From: Sporosarcina cascadiensis
Lineage (GTDB): Bacteria; Bacillota; Bacilli; Bacillales_A; Planococcaceae
Direction: 5' to 3'
Length of the DNA: 64,000 nt
NCBI RefSeq assembly: GCF_009650995.1
Contig: NZ_WHVV01000013.1
Span: 1-64,000 of the forward strand
The notes beneath the pieces are model-generated. The model did not search any database. It had not been told where the DNA came from and saw only the letters and a list, made by a program, of their open reading frames with translations. Made by a program: the position numbers and the translations under genes. This document shows, piece after piece, positions 51,308 to 60,436 of the stretch. Position 1 is the stretch's first letter, and every line of letters begins with the position of its first letter.

Positions 51308-52447
51308 ATGAATTTCGACTTAACAGATGAGCAAAAAAGCATACGTGACATGGTTAGAAACTTTACAAAGGAAGTAATCGCACCAAAAGCCGAAGAAATC
51401 GACCGCGAAAACCGTTTCCCTGAAGAGCATATTCCCAAAATGGCTGAACTCGGTCTTCTCGGCATTGCTTACCCGGAAGAGGATGGCGGGGTAGGTGCAG
51501 ATGCAATTGCTGAAGCAATCGCTGTCGAGGAAATCACATACGGCTGTGCGGCGACAGGTTCTATCCTGACTGCACACTACTTAGGAATTGACGGTTTATA
51601 TCTTGCTTCCAATAAAGAACAGAGAGAAAAATATTTGGTGCCTGGATGCCAGGGCGAAAAATTATTCGCTTTTTGTCTGACAGAGCCGGTCGGCGGAACA
51701 GATGTGGGATCAATGAAAACGAACGCAAAACTTGATGGAGATGAGTATGTCATCAATGGTTCCAAAATTTTCATTACTAACGGTGCATATGCTGATACTC
51801 TGGTTGTCTATGCGAAAACAGATATATCTAAAGGGACAAAAGGCATCAGTGCGTTCATCGTTGAAAAAGGCACGCCTGGTCTGTCATTCGGAGCAGGCGA
51901 TGATAAAATGGGCATCCGCGGCGCGAAGACAGATGAAGTCATTTTCGAAAACGTCAGAATTCCGAAAGAAAATTTAGTCGGCGAAGAAGGAGACGGCTTC
52001 AAAATCGCCATGACGGTCGTGGACCGCGGACGAATCGGAATTGCGGCTATGGCAGTCGGTCTTTCACAGGCAGCGCTTGACGAAACTGTCAACTATGCAA
52101 AAGAGCGTGAAGCATTTGGAAAATCAATCTCTAACTATCAGGGACTGCAATGGATGATGGCAGAAATGGAATCAGATGTTGCTGTCAGCCGTCTGTACAC
52201 CTACTACTCTGCCAGCCTCAAAGATAAGAAAGGTTACCGTCTGTCTAAAGAAGCTTCTATCGCAAAACTGATCACATCAGAAGCTTCCAACCGTGTAGTC
52301 AACAAAGCAGTGCAAATTCACGGCGGCTATGGCTATATGAAAGAATACAAAGTGGAAAGACTGTACCGTGACCAGCGCATTCTGGAAATCTTCGAAGGAA
52401 CATCTCAAGTTCAAAAAATGGTTATTTCAAGCTATGTAGCTAAATAA
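51308..52447 (+). CDS. Acyl-CoA dehydrogenase
   Basis: A 379-residue FAD-dependent acyl-CoA dehydrogenase. Catalytic Glu near residue 363 (E-I-F-E-G-T), FAD-binding segments C-L-T-E-P-V-G-G-T-D and I-H-G-G-Y-G-Y. Full domain set and normal length. It would introduce an alpha-beta double bond in the acyl-CoA made by the upstream CoA-transferase (10 bases away), giving an acrylyl-CoA. The next gene hydrates urocanate, itself an imidazole acrylate, which suggests that the substrate is an aryl- or imidazole-propionyl-CoA. Confidence 0.88.
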   Translation: MNFDLTDEQKSIRDMVRNFTKEVIAPKAEEIDRENRFPEEHIPKMAELGLLGIAYPEEDGGVGADAIAEAIAVEEITYGCAATGSILTAHYLGIDGLYLASNKEQREKYLVPGCQGEKLFAFCLTEPVGGTDVGSMKTNAKLDGDEYVINGSKIFITNGAYADTLVVYAKTDISKGTKGISAFIVEKGTPGLSFGAGDDKMGIRGAKTDEVIFENVRIPKENLVGEEGDGFKIAMTVVDRGRIGIAAMAVGLSQAALDETVNYAKEREAFGKSISNYQGLQWMMAEMESDVAVSRLYTYYSASLKDKKGYRLSKEASIAKLITSEASNRVVNKAVQIHGGYGYMKEYKVERLYRDQRILEIFEGTSQVQKMVISSYVAK

Positions 52448-52462
52448 GAGGAGTGGTTTGAT

Positions 52463-54136
52463 TTGAATAATACACCGTTAAAAAATATCCGTGCACCGCG
52501 CGGAACTGAATTGACTTGTAAAGGCTGGACGCAGGAAGCCGCTATGCGGATGATCATGAATAACCTAGACCCGGAAGTAGCAGAAAATCCGGACGAGCTC
52601 GTCGTATACGGCGGAATCGGAAAAGCTGCGCGCAACTGGGAAAGCTATCATGCCATCATTGAAGAGCTGAAGGAATTGGAGAACGATGAAACGTTGCTGA
52701 TCCAATCAGGCAAGCCGGTCGGCAAGTTCCGGACATTTGAAAATTCCCCGCGCGTACTCATCGCCAATTCCAACTTAGTGCCGGCATATGCAAACTGGGA
52801 GAACTTCAATAAACTCGATAAAGAAGGACTCATGATGTATGGACAGATGACGGCGGGCAGCTGGATCTATATCGGTGCACAGGGAATTCTTCAGGGAACC
52901 TATCTGAGCTTTGTCGAAGCAGGAAAGAAAGTATTCGGCAGTCCGGACCTGACTGGGAAATTTATTTTAACAGGCGGTATGGGCGGAATGAGCGGCGCGC
53001 AGCCATTGGCAGGAAAGATGGCGAAAGCAGTGATTCTGGTCGTGGAAGTAGATAAAAATCGCATCGAGCGGAAAATTAAAGAACGCTACTGTGACTTTAT
53101 CTATGAGGATCTAGATGAAGCATTGGCGAAAGTGAAAGAACTTACGGATAGAGGCGAGCCGGGATCGATCGGTCTTGTCGGAAACTGCGCAGATGTCTAT
53201 CAGGAAATTGCAGACCGCGGAATTGTTCCCGATATTGTAACGGACCAGACAAGTGCGCATGACCCGAGAAACGGCTATGTGCCGAACGGCATGACATACG
53301 AAGAAGCTTTGAAGCTTCGCAAAGAAAACCCGGATCAGTATGAGAAATTGTCTTTAGAGACAATGGCGAAGCATGTGGAAGCGATGCTAGCCCTGCAAAA
53401 AGCCGGAGCGGAAACATTTGATTATGGAAATAATATCCGTCATTATGCGAAAGAACAAGGAGTAGAGAATGCGTTTGATTTCCCAGGATTCGTCCCCGCT
53501 TATCTGCGTCCATTGTTCTGTGAAGGTAACGGACCGTTCCGCTGGGTGGCGCTGTCAGGCGATCCGGAAGACATCTACAAGACAGATAAGCTGGCGAAGG
53601 AAATGTTCAGCAATAACGAAGTGCTGACAAACTGGATTGATATGGCGCAGGAAATGGTGGCATGGCAGGGACTTCCTGCACGTATTTGCTGGCTTGGATA
53701 CGGAGAGCGCCATAAATTCGCGCTCAAAGTGAATGAAATGGTGGCAAGCGGAGAAATTAGTGCGCCGATCGTCTTTGGCCGCGACCACTTAGACAGCGGA
53801 TCGGTCGCGTCGCCGAACCGTGAAACAGAATCCATGAAAGACGGCAGTGATGCAGTGGCTGACTGGCCGATCCTGAATGCACTTGTGAATACAAGCGGCG
53901 GAGCGAGCTGGGTAAGTCTGCACCACGGCGGCGGTGTTGGAATGGGCTACTCCATCCATGCAGGTCAGGTACTGGTGGCTGATGGATCAGATGAGGCAGC
54001 TGAAAAGATTAAGCGCGTACTCGTTTCAGATCCGGGTATGGGGGTCATCCGTCACGCAGATGCCGGCTATTCCCGTGCGATTGAAGTAGCGGAAGAGCGT
54101 CATGTTCATATCCCGATGAAAAAGAAGAATAAGTAA
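52463..54136 (+). CDS. hutU: Urocanate hydratase (urocanase)
   Basis: A 557-residue canonical urocanase, close in length to B. subtilis HutU (552). NAD-binding [11 protein letters not shown], the catalytic-Cys region [20 protein letters not shown] and [10 protein letters not shown] are all intact. It converts urocanate to 4-imidazolone-5-propionate. TTG start at 52463 with AGAGGAG upstream. It is unusual that it follows an acyl-CoA dehydrogenase by 15 bases and that hutH, hutI and hutG are absent from the window. Confidence 0.93.
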   Translation: MNNTPLKNIRAPRGTELTCKGWTQEAAMRMIMNNLDPEVAENPDELVVYGGIGKAARNWESYHAIIEELKELENDETLLIQSGKPVGKFRTFENSPRVLIANSNLVPAYANWENFNKLDKEGLMMYGQMTAGSWIYIGAQGILQGTYLSFVEAGKKVFGSPDLTGKFILTGGMGGMSGAQPLAGKMAKAVILVVEVDKNRIERKIKERYCDFIYEDLDEALAKVKELTDRGEPGSIGLVGNCADVYQEIADRGIVPDIVTDQTSAHDPRNGYVPNGMTYEEALKLRKENPDQYEKLSLETMAKHVEAMLALQKAGAETFDYGNNIRHYAKEQGVENAFDFPGFVPAYLRPLFCEGNGPFRWVALSGDPEDIYKTDKLAKEMFSNNEVLTNWIDMAQEMVAWQGLPARICWLGYGERHKFALKVNEMVASGEISAPIVFGRDHLDSGSVASPNRETESMKDGSDAVADWPILNALVNTSGGASWVSLHHGGGVGMGYSIHAGQVLVADGSDEAAEKIKRVLVSDPGMGVIRHADAGYSRAIEVAEERHVHIPMKKKNK

Positions 54137-54168
54137 TTGCTGCTGCAAAAAGGCGGATAGCATAAAAA

Positions 54169-54207
54169 TAAAGCGTCAGCTCTTCTAAAGAGCCGGCGCT
54201 TTATTTT
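54169..54207 (+). terminator. Terminator of the CoA-transferase/urocanase operon
   Basis: AAAGCG.C.GCTCTT / AAGAGC.G.CGCTTT followed by ATTTT. In the remaining gap (54208-54527) I see only a GAAACTA/TAGTTTC inverted repeat at about 54482-54512. Confidence 0.8.
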
Positions 54208-54527
54208 CATTGATTGAAAGTACTAAATAAATACAGGCAACTGTACTTTATAGGAGTAAGACGTATATGATATTCTAGCTAATTAAAGATAAGGGCTGTG
54301 TGCGTATTTTCTAATGACTTCCTGCATGGTTTTTTTGGTGTGAGGCCATCCCGTTTACAGGTCGGTGATCATAACTGCAGGTTTCGCTCATAGGGTCAGC
54401 AAATCAAACATTTGAAGACCGACAAATAATGTGAATCCTTAATTTACCGTTATTTTCATGATTCAACCTGCCGAATTAAGGGAAACTAACTAAGTAAAAC
54501 AAAGTAGTTTCGGAGAGGGAAGATATC

Positions 54528-55031
54528 ATGGAAGCCTGGTTGATTGGACTTAAATTGGTCAGTGGTTTTTTAGCGTTGGTATTTTGTATGAAGATGACAG
54601 GTGCGAAGGGAGTTTCCAACCTGACATCGATCGATTTTATTTGGAGCATCTTGCTTTCGGAAATCGTCGGGAACGGTCTGTATGATACGGAGGTTAAGTG
54701 GTATACCGTGCTACTGACACTGCTGGGCTGGTGCCTGATTAAGATGCTGTTTGATTATTTTATGTATAAATCCGACAAAATTGAGGTCATCATTACAGGT
54801 GAAAGAGAACTCCTGATCAAAGACGGACAGCCGGATAGGGAAACCATGCGGAAGAACCGCATCGACAAACGTGAGTTGGAACATGCGCTGCGCAAACAAG
54901 GAGTTTTTTCGATGGATGAAATTCAGCGGGCGTATTTGGAGATGGACGGTGCGGTGACGATTCAATTGAAGAAAGATTATCAGACGGCGACGAAAGGAGA
55001 TTTGCAAAGTAAAGATTTAGGCGATGTTTGA
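54528..55031 (+). CDS. DUF421/YetF-like membrane protein
   Basis: A 167-residue protein with three N-terminal membrane helices (about residues 4-22, 38-55, 58-78) and a soluble C-terminal domain (R-K-N-R-I-D-K-R-E-L-E, G-V-F-S-M-D-E-I-Q-R-A-Y-L-E). This is the DUF421 (YetF/YcaP) architecture; B. subtilis members are about 220 residues, so this one is short at the C-terminus. Function unknown; members have been linked to spore or envelope processes in Bacillus. Start ATG follows GGAGAGGGAAGATATC. Confidence 0.75.
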   Translation: MEAWLIGLKLVSGFLALVFCMKMTGAKGVSNLTSIDFIWSILLSEIVGNGLYDTEVKWYTVLLTLLGWCLIKMLFDYFMYKSDKIEVIITGERELLIKDGQPDRETMRKNRIDKRELEHALRKQGVFSMDEIQRAYLEMDGAVTIQLKKDYQTATKGDLQSKDLGDV

Positions 55032-55204
55032 ATTCGTTCGAAGACAGTCGGGTACCATTAGTACTTTCCAAAACTTTCTATCAATCGGGCTGGCAGCAGT
55101 TATATGAAGCAGAGGTTGAAGAATGGATAAGAAATGGCAAAATAAGAAAGGCTCCATGCATTTTATTAATATGCACGGGCCTTTCTTATTTCCTGATATT
55201 ATGA
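55028..55204 (+). other. Possible ORF remnant after the DUF421 gene
   Basis: A TTG-started frame of 58 codons overlapping the DUF421 stop. The first 35 codons look protein-like (a Trp-Gln-Gln and Glu-rich stretch) but the frame then runs through the terminator hairpin at 55141-55192, and there is no clear ribosome binding site. It may be a decayed extension of the gene or chance. Confidence 0.2.
55141..55192. terminator. Terminator between DUF421 and LeuD-like genes
   Basis: AATAAGAAAGG..GCAT / ATGC..CCTTTCTTATT with T-rich flank; a 12-bp outer stem. Confidence 0.8.
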
Positions 55205-55337
55205 AATGAAATTGTCCTTTGTTTGCTCTATATCAGACTATCTTTCCGCCAATATCGAACGAATCATATGGATCGAATCGCATTCACCTGAAGAAAATAT
55301 GGTGATCGGATATTGAGTTCTTAAAAACTAAAGATTA

Positions 55338-55829
55338 TTAAGAATAGGATTTATATTTCTTCAAGTATTCAACTAAACCATTTTCACTCAAGATCTTCAC
55401 CATAACGTCGGGCATCTTCGCTCCCTGATAGTCCTCGTTATTATAAAGGTTTTTAACGATTCCATTTGTGACATCGACTTCCAAGTCATATCCGGTTTGG
55501 ATATTATAAGAACTTAATTCGATCAACGGAAGACCAATATTAATTGCATTTCGAAAGAATATACGGGCGAATGAATGTGCAATTACAACTGAGACGCCAG
55601 CCGCCTTAATGGCTAAAGGAGCCTGTTCTCTTGAAGAACCGCAGCCGAAGTTTTCACCTGCAACAATCATATCTCCGGGCTGGACGATTTTATGAAAGTC
55701 CGGATCCACGTCTTCAAGAACATGATCGGCTAATTGCTGCATGTCTAAAGTTTTTGTGTATTTACCAGGGATAATGCGATCTGTGTCAATATTGTCTCCG
55801 TATACGTGTGCTTTTCCTTTAAGTATCAT
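55338..55829 (-). CDS. LeuD-like small subunit of an aconitase-family hydratase
   Basis: A 163-residue swivel-domain subunit of the isopropylmalate isomerase family: N-F-G-C-G-S-S-R-E-Q-A-P near residue 55 and S-F-A-R-I-F-F-R-N-A. The short 160-170-residue type pairs with 417-420-residue large subunits found in archaeal LeuCD and in catabolic hydratases such as dimethylmalate dehydratase. It overlaps the large-subunit gene by 4 bases. There are no other leucine genes here, so a catabolic hydratase (for example on maleate, citraconate or dimethylmaleate) is at least as likely as leucine synthesis. Confidence 0.82.
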   Translation of the reverse strand: MILKGKAHVYGDNIDTDRIIPGKYTKTLDMQQLADHVLEDVDPDFHKIVQPGDMIVAGENFGCGSSREQAPLAIKAAGVSVVIAHSFARIFFRNAINIGLPLIELSSYNIQTGYDLEVDVTNGIVKNLYNNEDYQGAKMPDVMVKILSENGLVEYLKKYKSYS

Positions 55830-57079
55830 AACGAGTCAATAGCCTCCTTCTTACATTCATTATGGTTGATAATTTTACCGTGCAAAGCTGCAGATGCAAC
55901 GAATGCGGGAGATCCCAAGTAAACGTTCGAGTTTCGGTTACCCATTCTACCTTGAAAATTACGGTTGGTAGAAGAAGCTACGTTTTCCCCATTTCCAGGT
56001 ATTCCTTGGTGAGTGCCTACACATGGTCCGCAGCCAGAAGGCAGGAAGGATGCGCCGGCAGCGGATAAGATTTCAACTGTACCATCAGATAACGCATCCT
56101 GAAAAACTTGCCTGGATGCAGGTGCGATAATTAAGCGCACATTCGGATGAATCTTTTTCCCCTTCAAAATTTCAGCAGCTGCGTGCAAGTCTTCTAATCT
56201 TCCATTCGTGCAGCTTCCAATGAATGCCTGTTGAATCGAAACATCTCCAATTTCAGAGATGTTTTTTATATTATCAGGAGAGTGCGGCGCAGCGACTTGT
56301 ATTTCTAAATTGCTGACATCTACATTCAGGACCTGAATATAGTTCGCGTCTTTATCAGGTTGAAGCATATCGAACTCGTAAGGTAAATCCAGCCCCTTCA
56401 AGTCTACTAACCCTGCCTTGGCGCCCATTTCGATGACCATATTTGCCATAACCATACGACTGTCTAGGGTCATTCTTTCAATGACTTCCCCAGTAAATTC
56501 AATTGCCTGATAGGTCGCACCTTGAATTCCTAATTTTCCGACCAAATGTAAAATGAGGTCTTTGGCAACGACTCCTTCTGGAAGTGTTCCAGTTAGATTA
56601 ATTTTTATTGTTTCGGGGACCTTCACCCATGTTTGACCAGTTAACATAGCACCCGCTAAGTCTGTCGAACCGACTCCAGTCGAGAAGGCACCGAGAGCGC
56701 CATACGTACAAGTATGTGAATCCGCCCCGAGCACAAGCTGCCCTGGCTTTACGTGTTCATGATCAATCATTAATTGATGACAAATTCCATCACCCACATC
56801 ATAAAGTTTAATATTCTGTTCTTTGGCAAACTTCCTCATTAAGTCATGAAGCACGGCGATTCCTTCGTTTGGAGCTGGTGATGCATGGTCGATCACCAGT
56901 ACCATTTTTTCAGGAGCCCACACTTCTGTACCGCCCATATTTTCAAAAGCTTTAATAGTAAGTGGCCCTGTAGTATCTGTTGCCATTACCAAATCTACAT
57001 CTACAATCGCGATATCACCTGCCATAACGGGATGTGAAGAATGGTTGGATATAATCTTCTCTATAAGTGTTTGCTCCAT
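55826..57079 (-). CDS. LeuC-like large subunit of an aconitase-family hydratase
   Basis: A 417-residue [4Fe-4S] subunit. Cluster cysteines occur in G-S-C-T-N-G-R and S-G-C-G-P-C-V-G; D-S-H-T-C-T-Y-G is the conserved active-site stretch. It belongs to the archaeal/catabolic LeuC type rather than the 470-residue bacterial LeuC. Start ATG 57079 follows AAAGGTGATT. A promoter TTGACT-N17-TATTAT lies upstream, with an operator-like box just past the start point that is shared with the divergent amidase operon. Confidence 0.85.
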   Translation of the reverse strand: MEQTLIEKIISNHSSHPVMAGDIAIVDVDLVMATDTTGPLTIKAFENMGGTEVWAPEKMVLVIDHASPAPNEGIAVLHDLMRKFAKEQNIKLYDVGDGICHQLMIDHEHVKPGQLVLGADSHTCTYGALGAFSTGVGSTDLAGAMLTGQTWVKVPETIKINLTGTLPEGVVAKDLILHLVGKLGIQGATYQAIEFTGEVIERMTLDSRMVMANMVIEMGAKAGLVDLKGLDLPYEFDMLQPDKDANYIQVLNVDVSNLEIQVAAPHSPDNIKNISEIGDVSIQQAFIGSCTNGRLEDLHAAAEILKGKKIHPNVRLIIAPASRQVFQDALSDGTVEILSAAGASFLPSGCGPCVGTHQGIPGNGENVASSTNRNFQGRMGNRNSNVYLGSPAFVASAALHGKIINHNECKKEAIDSL

Positions 57080-57124
57080 AAAATAATCACCTTTCTTTCA
57101 TGTAATAGGCAGCTCTTCATGTCG

Positions 57125-57146
57125 TTTCATAATGAGGAACGCGTTC
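57125..57146 (-). promoter_or_regulatory. Operator-like box 1 of the divergent catabolic locus
   Basis: TTTCATAATGAGGAACGCGT followed by TC. It matches the reverse complement of box 2 in all but a few positions. It lies downstream of the LeuC-like promoter start point, where a repressor would block elongation. Confidence 0.6.
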
Positions 57147-57165
57147 TATATTTGTGTTTCAGTTA

Positions 57166-57194
57166 ATAATATAGTCGTGTAAAGAGAAAGTCAA
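57166..57194 (-). promoter_or_regulatory. Promoter of the LeuCD-like operon
   Basis: On the minus strand TTGACT (57194-57189), 17-base spacer, TATTAT (57171-57166). Confidence 0.7.
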
Positions 57195-57287
57195 CTCCAT
57201 AAAGAATAGAATTTGATAAATTTAGAATAGGCACAATTTGTTGTTGACTTATTATAAAACAGTCTTTAATATAGAAATCAGATAAAC

Positions 57288-57310
57288 GAAACGCGTTCCG
57301 CATTATGAAA
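57288..57310 (+). promoter_or_regulatory. Operator-like box 2 of the divergent catabolic locus
   Basis: GAAACGCGTTCC then GCATTATGAAA, inverted relative to box 1. It lies midway between the two divergent promoters. Confidence 0.6.
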
Positions 57311-57386
57311 CTGGAAAGTTATAAAAGTATGAAGATACTTCTCTATTTTAAAAAACCATAGGATAGAAATAAGTGAAATTACCATA

Positions 57387-57415
57387 TTGACATCCGATTG
57401 AGTCATAGGTAAAGT
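57387..57415 (+). promoter_or_regulatory. Candidate promoter of the amidase/amidohydrolase operon
   Basis: TTGACA (57387-57392), 17-base spacer, TAAAGT (57410-57415). Box 3 lies 15 bases further on. Confidence 0.5.
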
Positions 57416-57429
57416 TTTCATCAGTAGTT

Positions 57430-57450
57430 GAAACGAGTTCCATATTATAG
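57430..57450 (+). promoter_or_regulatory. Operator-like box 3 of the divergent catabolic locus
   Basis: GAAACGAGTTCC then ATATTATAG, in the same orientation as box 2 and with the same GAAACGMGTTCC core. Position just past the promoter suggests repression. Confidence 0.55.
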
Positions 57451-57485
57451 AATAAAATATTAGATATAAAGGGGATTGTTAATTG

Positions 57486-58193
57486 ATGAAACCTATTTGG
57501 GAAGATGCCATTACTGAAAATGACCGTCTGGTAATTGAAAAGGGTGGATATGGAGCAAAGCGGGGATTGGGTAAAAAACCTCTATTAGTAATCATTGATG
57601 TTCAGTTAAATTATGTCGGTGCTGACAAGCCGATTGCAGAGCAGCTTGATGAGTGGCCAAGCGGCGGCGGTGAAGCAGGCTGGAAGGCAATTCGTAGAAT
57701 CGAGCAGCTGAAACGGGCGGCTAAGGAAAGTAATATACCGGTATTCTATACAAGAAATGTACAGAAGAAAACATCAAACTTTGATTCATTTGCAGCCAAA
57801 GCAAAGCGAGACAACACGAAGTATATAGACGGGCATCCTGCGGCTGATATTGTGAAGGAGCTGGCGCCGGATGATCATGATTTGGTTATTGACAAGAGTT
57901 ATGCAAGCGCTTTCTTCGGAACTCCTTTCATTAGTTATTTAATCAAGATGGGAATAGATTCACTGATACTTGTTGGTGGATCGACAAGCGGCTGTGTCCG
58001 TGCAACTGCTGTTGATGCTGTGACTCACAACTTTAACGTAGCAGTAGTAGAAGATTGCGTGTATGACAGAATCGAATTATCCCATAAAGCAGCATTGCTG
58101 GATCTATGGATGAAGTATTGTGATGTAGAAACATCCGAAGAAATTCTGAACTACTTCAATGAAGTGCAACAGGTAGAAACTAGTCTTAGTTAA
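57486..58193 (+). CDS. Isochorismatase-family amidase (N-carbamoylsarcosine/maleamate amidohydrolase type)
   Basis: A 235-residue cysteine hydrolase with the complete triad: D38 (I-I-D-V-Q), K137 (V-I-D-K-S) and C170 (T-S-G-C-V-R-A-T). The G-C-V-R-A-T motif is typical of N-carbamoylsarcosine, maleamate (NicF) and related amidohydrolases, rather than of true isochorismatases. It heads an operon with a dihydropyrimidinase-like amidohydrolase and could take the open-chain amide or carbamoyl product of that enzyme. The start is ATG 57486 or TTG 57483; AAAGGGG serves either. Confidence 0.8.
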   Translation: MKPIWEDAITENDRLVIEKGGYGAKRGLGKKPLLVIIDVQLNYVGADKPIAEQLDEWPSGGGEAGWKAIRRIEQLKRAAKESNIPVFYTRNVQKKTSNFDSFAAKAKRDNTKYIDGHPAADIVKELAPDDHDLVIDKSYASAFFGTPFISYLIKMGIDSLILVGGSTSGCVRATAVDAVTHNFNVAVVEDCVYDRIELSHKAALLDLWMKYCDVETSEEILNYFNEVQQVETSLS

Positions 58194-58214
58194 TTCGTGA
58201 ATGGAGGGTTTTAC

Positions 58215-59597
58215 ATGAAAATTGATTTACTCATTACGAACGGAGCAGTTGTATTTCCAAAACAAGGAGTAAAGAACGTCAATATAGGTGTAAGAGACGG
58301 AAAGATCGTCGGTATTTTTGAAAATGCTGAAGTAATTGAAGCGAATGAAATACTCGATGCATCCGGGCTGCATGTCTTTCCGGGATTAGTCGATGCACAT
58401 GAACATCTTGGAATCTATAACTCAGTCGAAGAGGACTTTCTAGATACGAAACAACATGCTGTTGGCGGTGTAACAACAGTCGTCAACTATGATAGACAAG
58501 TAGAAAGTTATTTGGACTTCTTCCCAAGGGTGCAGGCAATCGGAGAGAAAAACAGCTATATAGATTTTACATACAGCCTGGGAATCTTAACGGAACAGCA
58601 TCTGGATGAGCTAGAAGAAACAGTGGAGAGATTTGGACTGACTTCATTCAAGTTTTTCAGGAATTATGAAAAGCAACTAAATGGTAAATTTAAAATTAGC
58701 AACGGCCTGGATTTGTCATCGTATGACTTAATGAGAATTCTGGAAAAGTTCAAGTCAGTTTCACCAAAACTGCTGCTCGCCGTTCATTGCGAAAACATGG
58801 ATATTAATAGGAGCTTAATTTCAAAATATAAAGCAGAAGGTGCAGAAGACGGTTTACGTACATGGTCTTTAACCAGCCCTGGTTTTGCTGAAGCAGAATC
58901 ACTGATGAGCACATTGTATTTAAATAAAGTGGTTGGCGGAAACGTCTACATCGTTCACTTAACGTCAGCGGCAAGCGTTGATGTTCTTGAATCAACACCT
59001 TGGCTTCATGAAAAAGGCGTGAAAGTTGAAACGTGTGCACATTATCTCAGCTTAACGGAAGATTCGGAAGTGGGTCTGGATGCCAAAGTAGGACCGCCCG
59101 TGCATAGCCAGCATGATGCCGACAGATTATGGGAAGGCATTAAAAACGGCACAATTAACGCAATTGGAACAGATCATGTCCCGAGTTCACGTGCCAAAAA
59201 GTATGGAGGCGGTGAAGGGGTCTTTGACGCACTTTATGGTTTTCCAAGTGTAGGTTCCTTATTACCGGTGATGATTACAGAGGGTCACATAAAGCGGGGC
59301 CTTCCGTTAGAAAGAATTGCTGAAATCACTTCCTATGAACCGGCAGAGTCGTTCAATTTAACTTCCAAAGGAAAAATTGAAGTGGGAGCAGATGCTGATT
59401 TTGCCATTGTAGATCTGGAGAAGAAAGAAATCATTACACCGGAAAGAATGCATTCCGTTGCGGATTATAGTGTCTTTGAAGGAAAAGAAGTAAACGGGTG
59501 GCCTGTCTATACGATCAGCAGAGGTGAGATGATTGTCAAAGACGGACAGCCTGTAATGGACTACGGACGCGGCAGCTACATCAGAAGGTCAATATGA
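58215..59597 (+). CDS. Dihydropyrimidinase/hydantoinase-like amidohydrolase
   Basis: A 460-residue cyclic amidohydrolase with the full binuclear metal set: H62-x-H64 (D-A-H-E-H), the carbamylated K146 (F-K-F-F), H191 (V-H-C-E-N), H248 (V-H-L-T-S) and D320 (G-T-D-H). It opens a cyclic amide, imide or ureide ring. The ATG 58215 has GGAGG upstream, 21 bases after the amidase stop. It differs from allantoinase and PyrC in length and loop sequence. With the upstream amidase and the divergent hydratase a route from a cyclic imide to a diacid is plausible. Confidence 0.82.
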   Translation: MKIDLLITNGAVVFPKQGVKNVNIGVRDGKIVGIFENAEVIEANEILDASGLHVFPGLVDAHEHLGIYNSVEEDFLDTKQHAVGGVTTVVNYDRQVESYLDFFPRVQAIGEKNSYIDFTYSLGILTEQHLDELEETVERFGLTSFKFFRNYEKQLNGKFKISNGLDLSSYDLMRILEKFKSVSPKLLLAVHCENMDINRSLISKYKAEGAEDGLRTWSLTSPGFAEAESLMSTLYLNKVVGGNVYIVHLTSAASVDVLESTPWLHEKGVKVETCAHYLSLTEDSEVGLDAKVGPPVHSQHDADRLWEGIKNGTINAIGTDHVPSSRAKKYGGGEGVFDALYGFPSVGSLLPVMITEGHIKRGLPLERIAEITSYEPAESFNLTSKGKIEVGADADFAIVDLEKKEIITPERMHSVADYSVFEGKEVNGWPVYTISRGEMIVKDGQPVMDYGRGSYIRRSI

Positions 59598-59627
59598 TAA
59601 TGAAACAAGTTAAGGGGTGCTGAACAT

Positions 59628-60359
59628 ATGGCTAGAGAACATATAGAATTCGTCAATATTCATGAGATGGAATGGCAACCCATTGAATTGCCTGGATTTA
59701 CGGGAGAAATATCGCAAAAGCTGCTCAGTACAGATACTGACAATGGTGCATCGACGAGTCTCATATATATATCAGCAGGATCAACATGTGAAAGAGCTTC
59801 GTATAACGCATCAATTGAGGCGCTTTTACTAGAAGGGGAGGCAAAAATCGGAAAGAAGACATTATCGAATATGACGCATGTTTTCATTCAGAAAGATGTC
59901 GAATTGAAAGCGCTGACGTTTGAGAAAGCCTGCACATTATTATGGATGACAGACGGACGATTAGAGTTAACAGATGGAAACAACTCATCAGACAACCAAG
60001 AGGTCGTAATTAAGAAAACATCCGATGTAGCATGGCAGGGAACGATTACACCGGGTTTCCCAACCGGTGCGATGAGGAAGAGTCTGTTTCAAGATCCAGT
60101 TACCGGCGCGAGTTCGTGGCTGCTTGGTGTTCTTCCGCAATTTAGGGATGAGCGCTATGAGATTCATCCGGTGATGGAAGAAGCATTTCAGATTCACGGA
60201 GAGATGGGAACCAGCCGGGGCGATTTTAAACAGGGCAGTTATTTCTGGCGCCCTGCTGAAATTCCTCATGGTGACTTCAGTACCGAGTGGGGCTGTCTGA
60301 CATTTTTCCGCACAGACGGTCCCCTGAAAACAACTTACGTCAATAAAGAAGACCTGTAA
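59628..60359 (+). CDS. Two-domain cupin protein (DUF4437-like)
   Basis: A 243-residue bicupin. The second cupin keeps likely metal ligands (Y-E-I-H-P-V-M-E-E-A-F, then P-A-E-I-P-H-G-D); the first has lost the His residues (Y-N-A-S-I-E-A-L). The layout resembles DUF4437/ChrR-like cupins. It may act as a dioxygenase, isomerase or binding protein in the pathway; no activity can be assigned. Start ATG lies 30 bases after the amidohydrolase stop. Confidence 0.65.
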   Translation: MAREHIEFVNIHEMEWQPIELPGFTGEISQKLLSTDTDNGASTSLIYISAGSTCERASYNASIEALLLEGEAKIGKKTLSNMTHVFIQKDVELKALTFEKACTLLWMTDGRLELTDGNNSSDNQEVVIKKTSDVAWQGTITPGFPTGAMRKSLFQDPVTGASSWLLGVLPQFRDERYEIHPVMEEAFQIHGEMGTSRGDFKQGSYFWRPAEIPHGDFSTEWGCLTFFRTDGPLKTTYVNKEDL

Positions 60360-60436
60360 TACCAGTATCACCCGAAACAATGAAGCAGATATTTTGAGCA
60401 CGCGAAATATTTCTAAATTATAAGGGGGCGCGTTTA

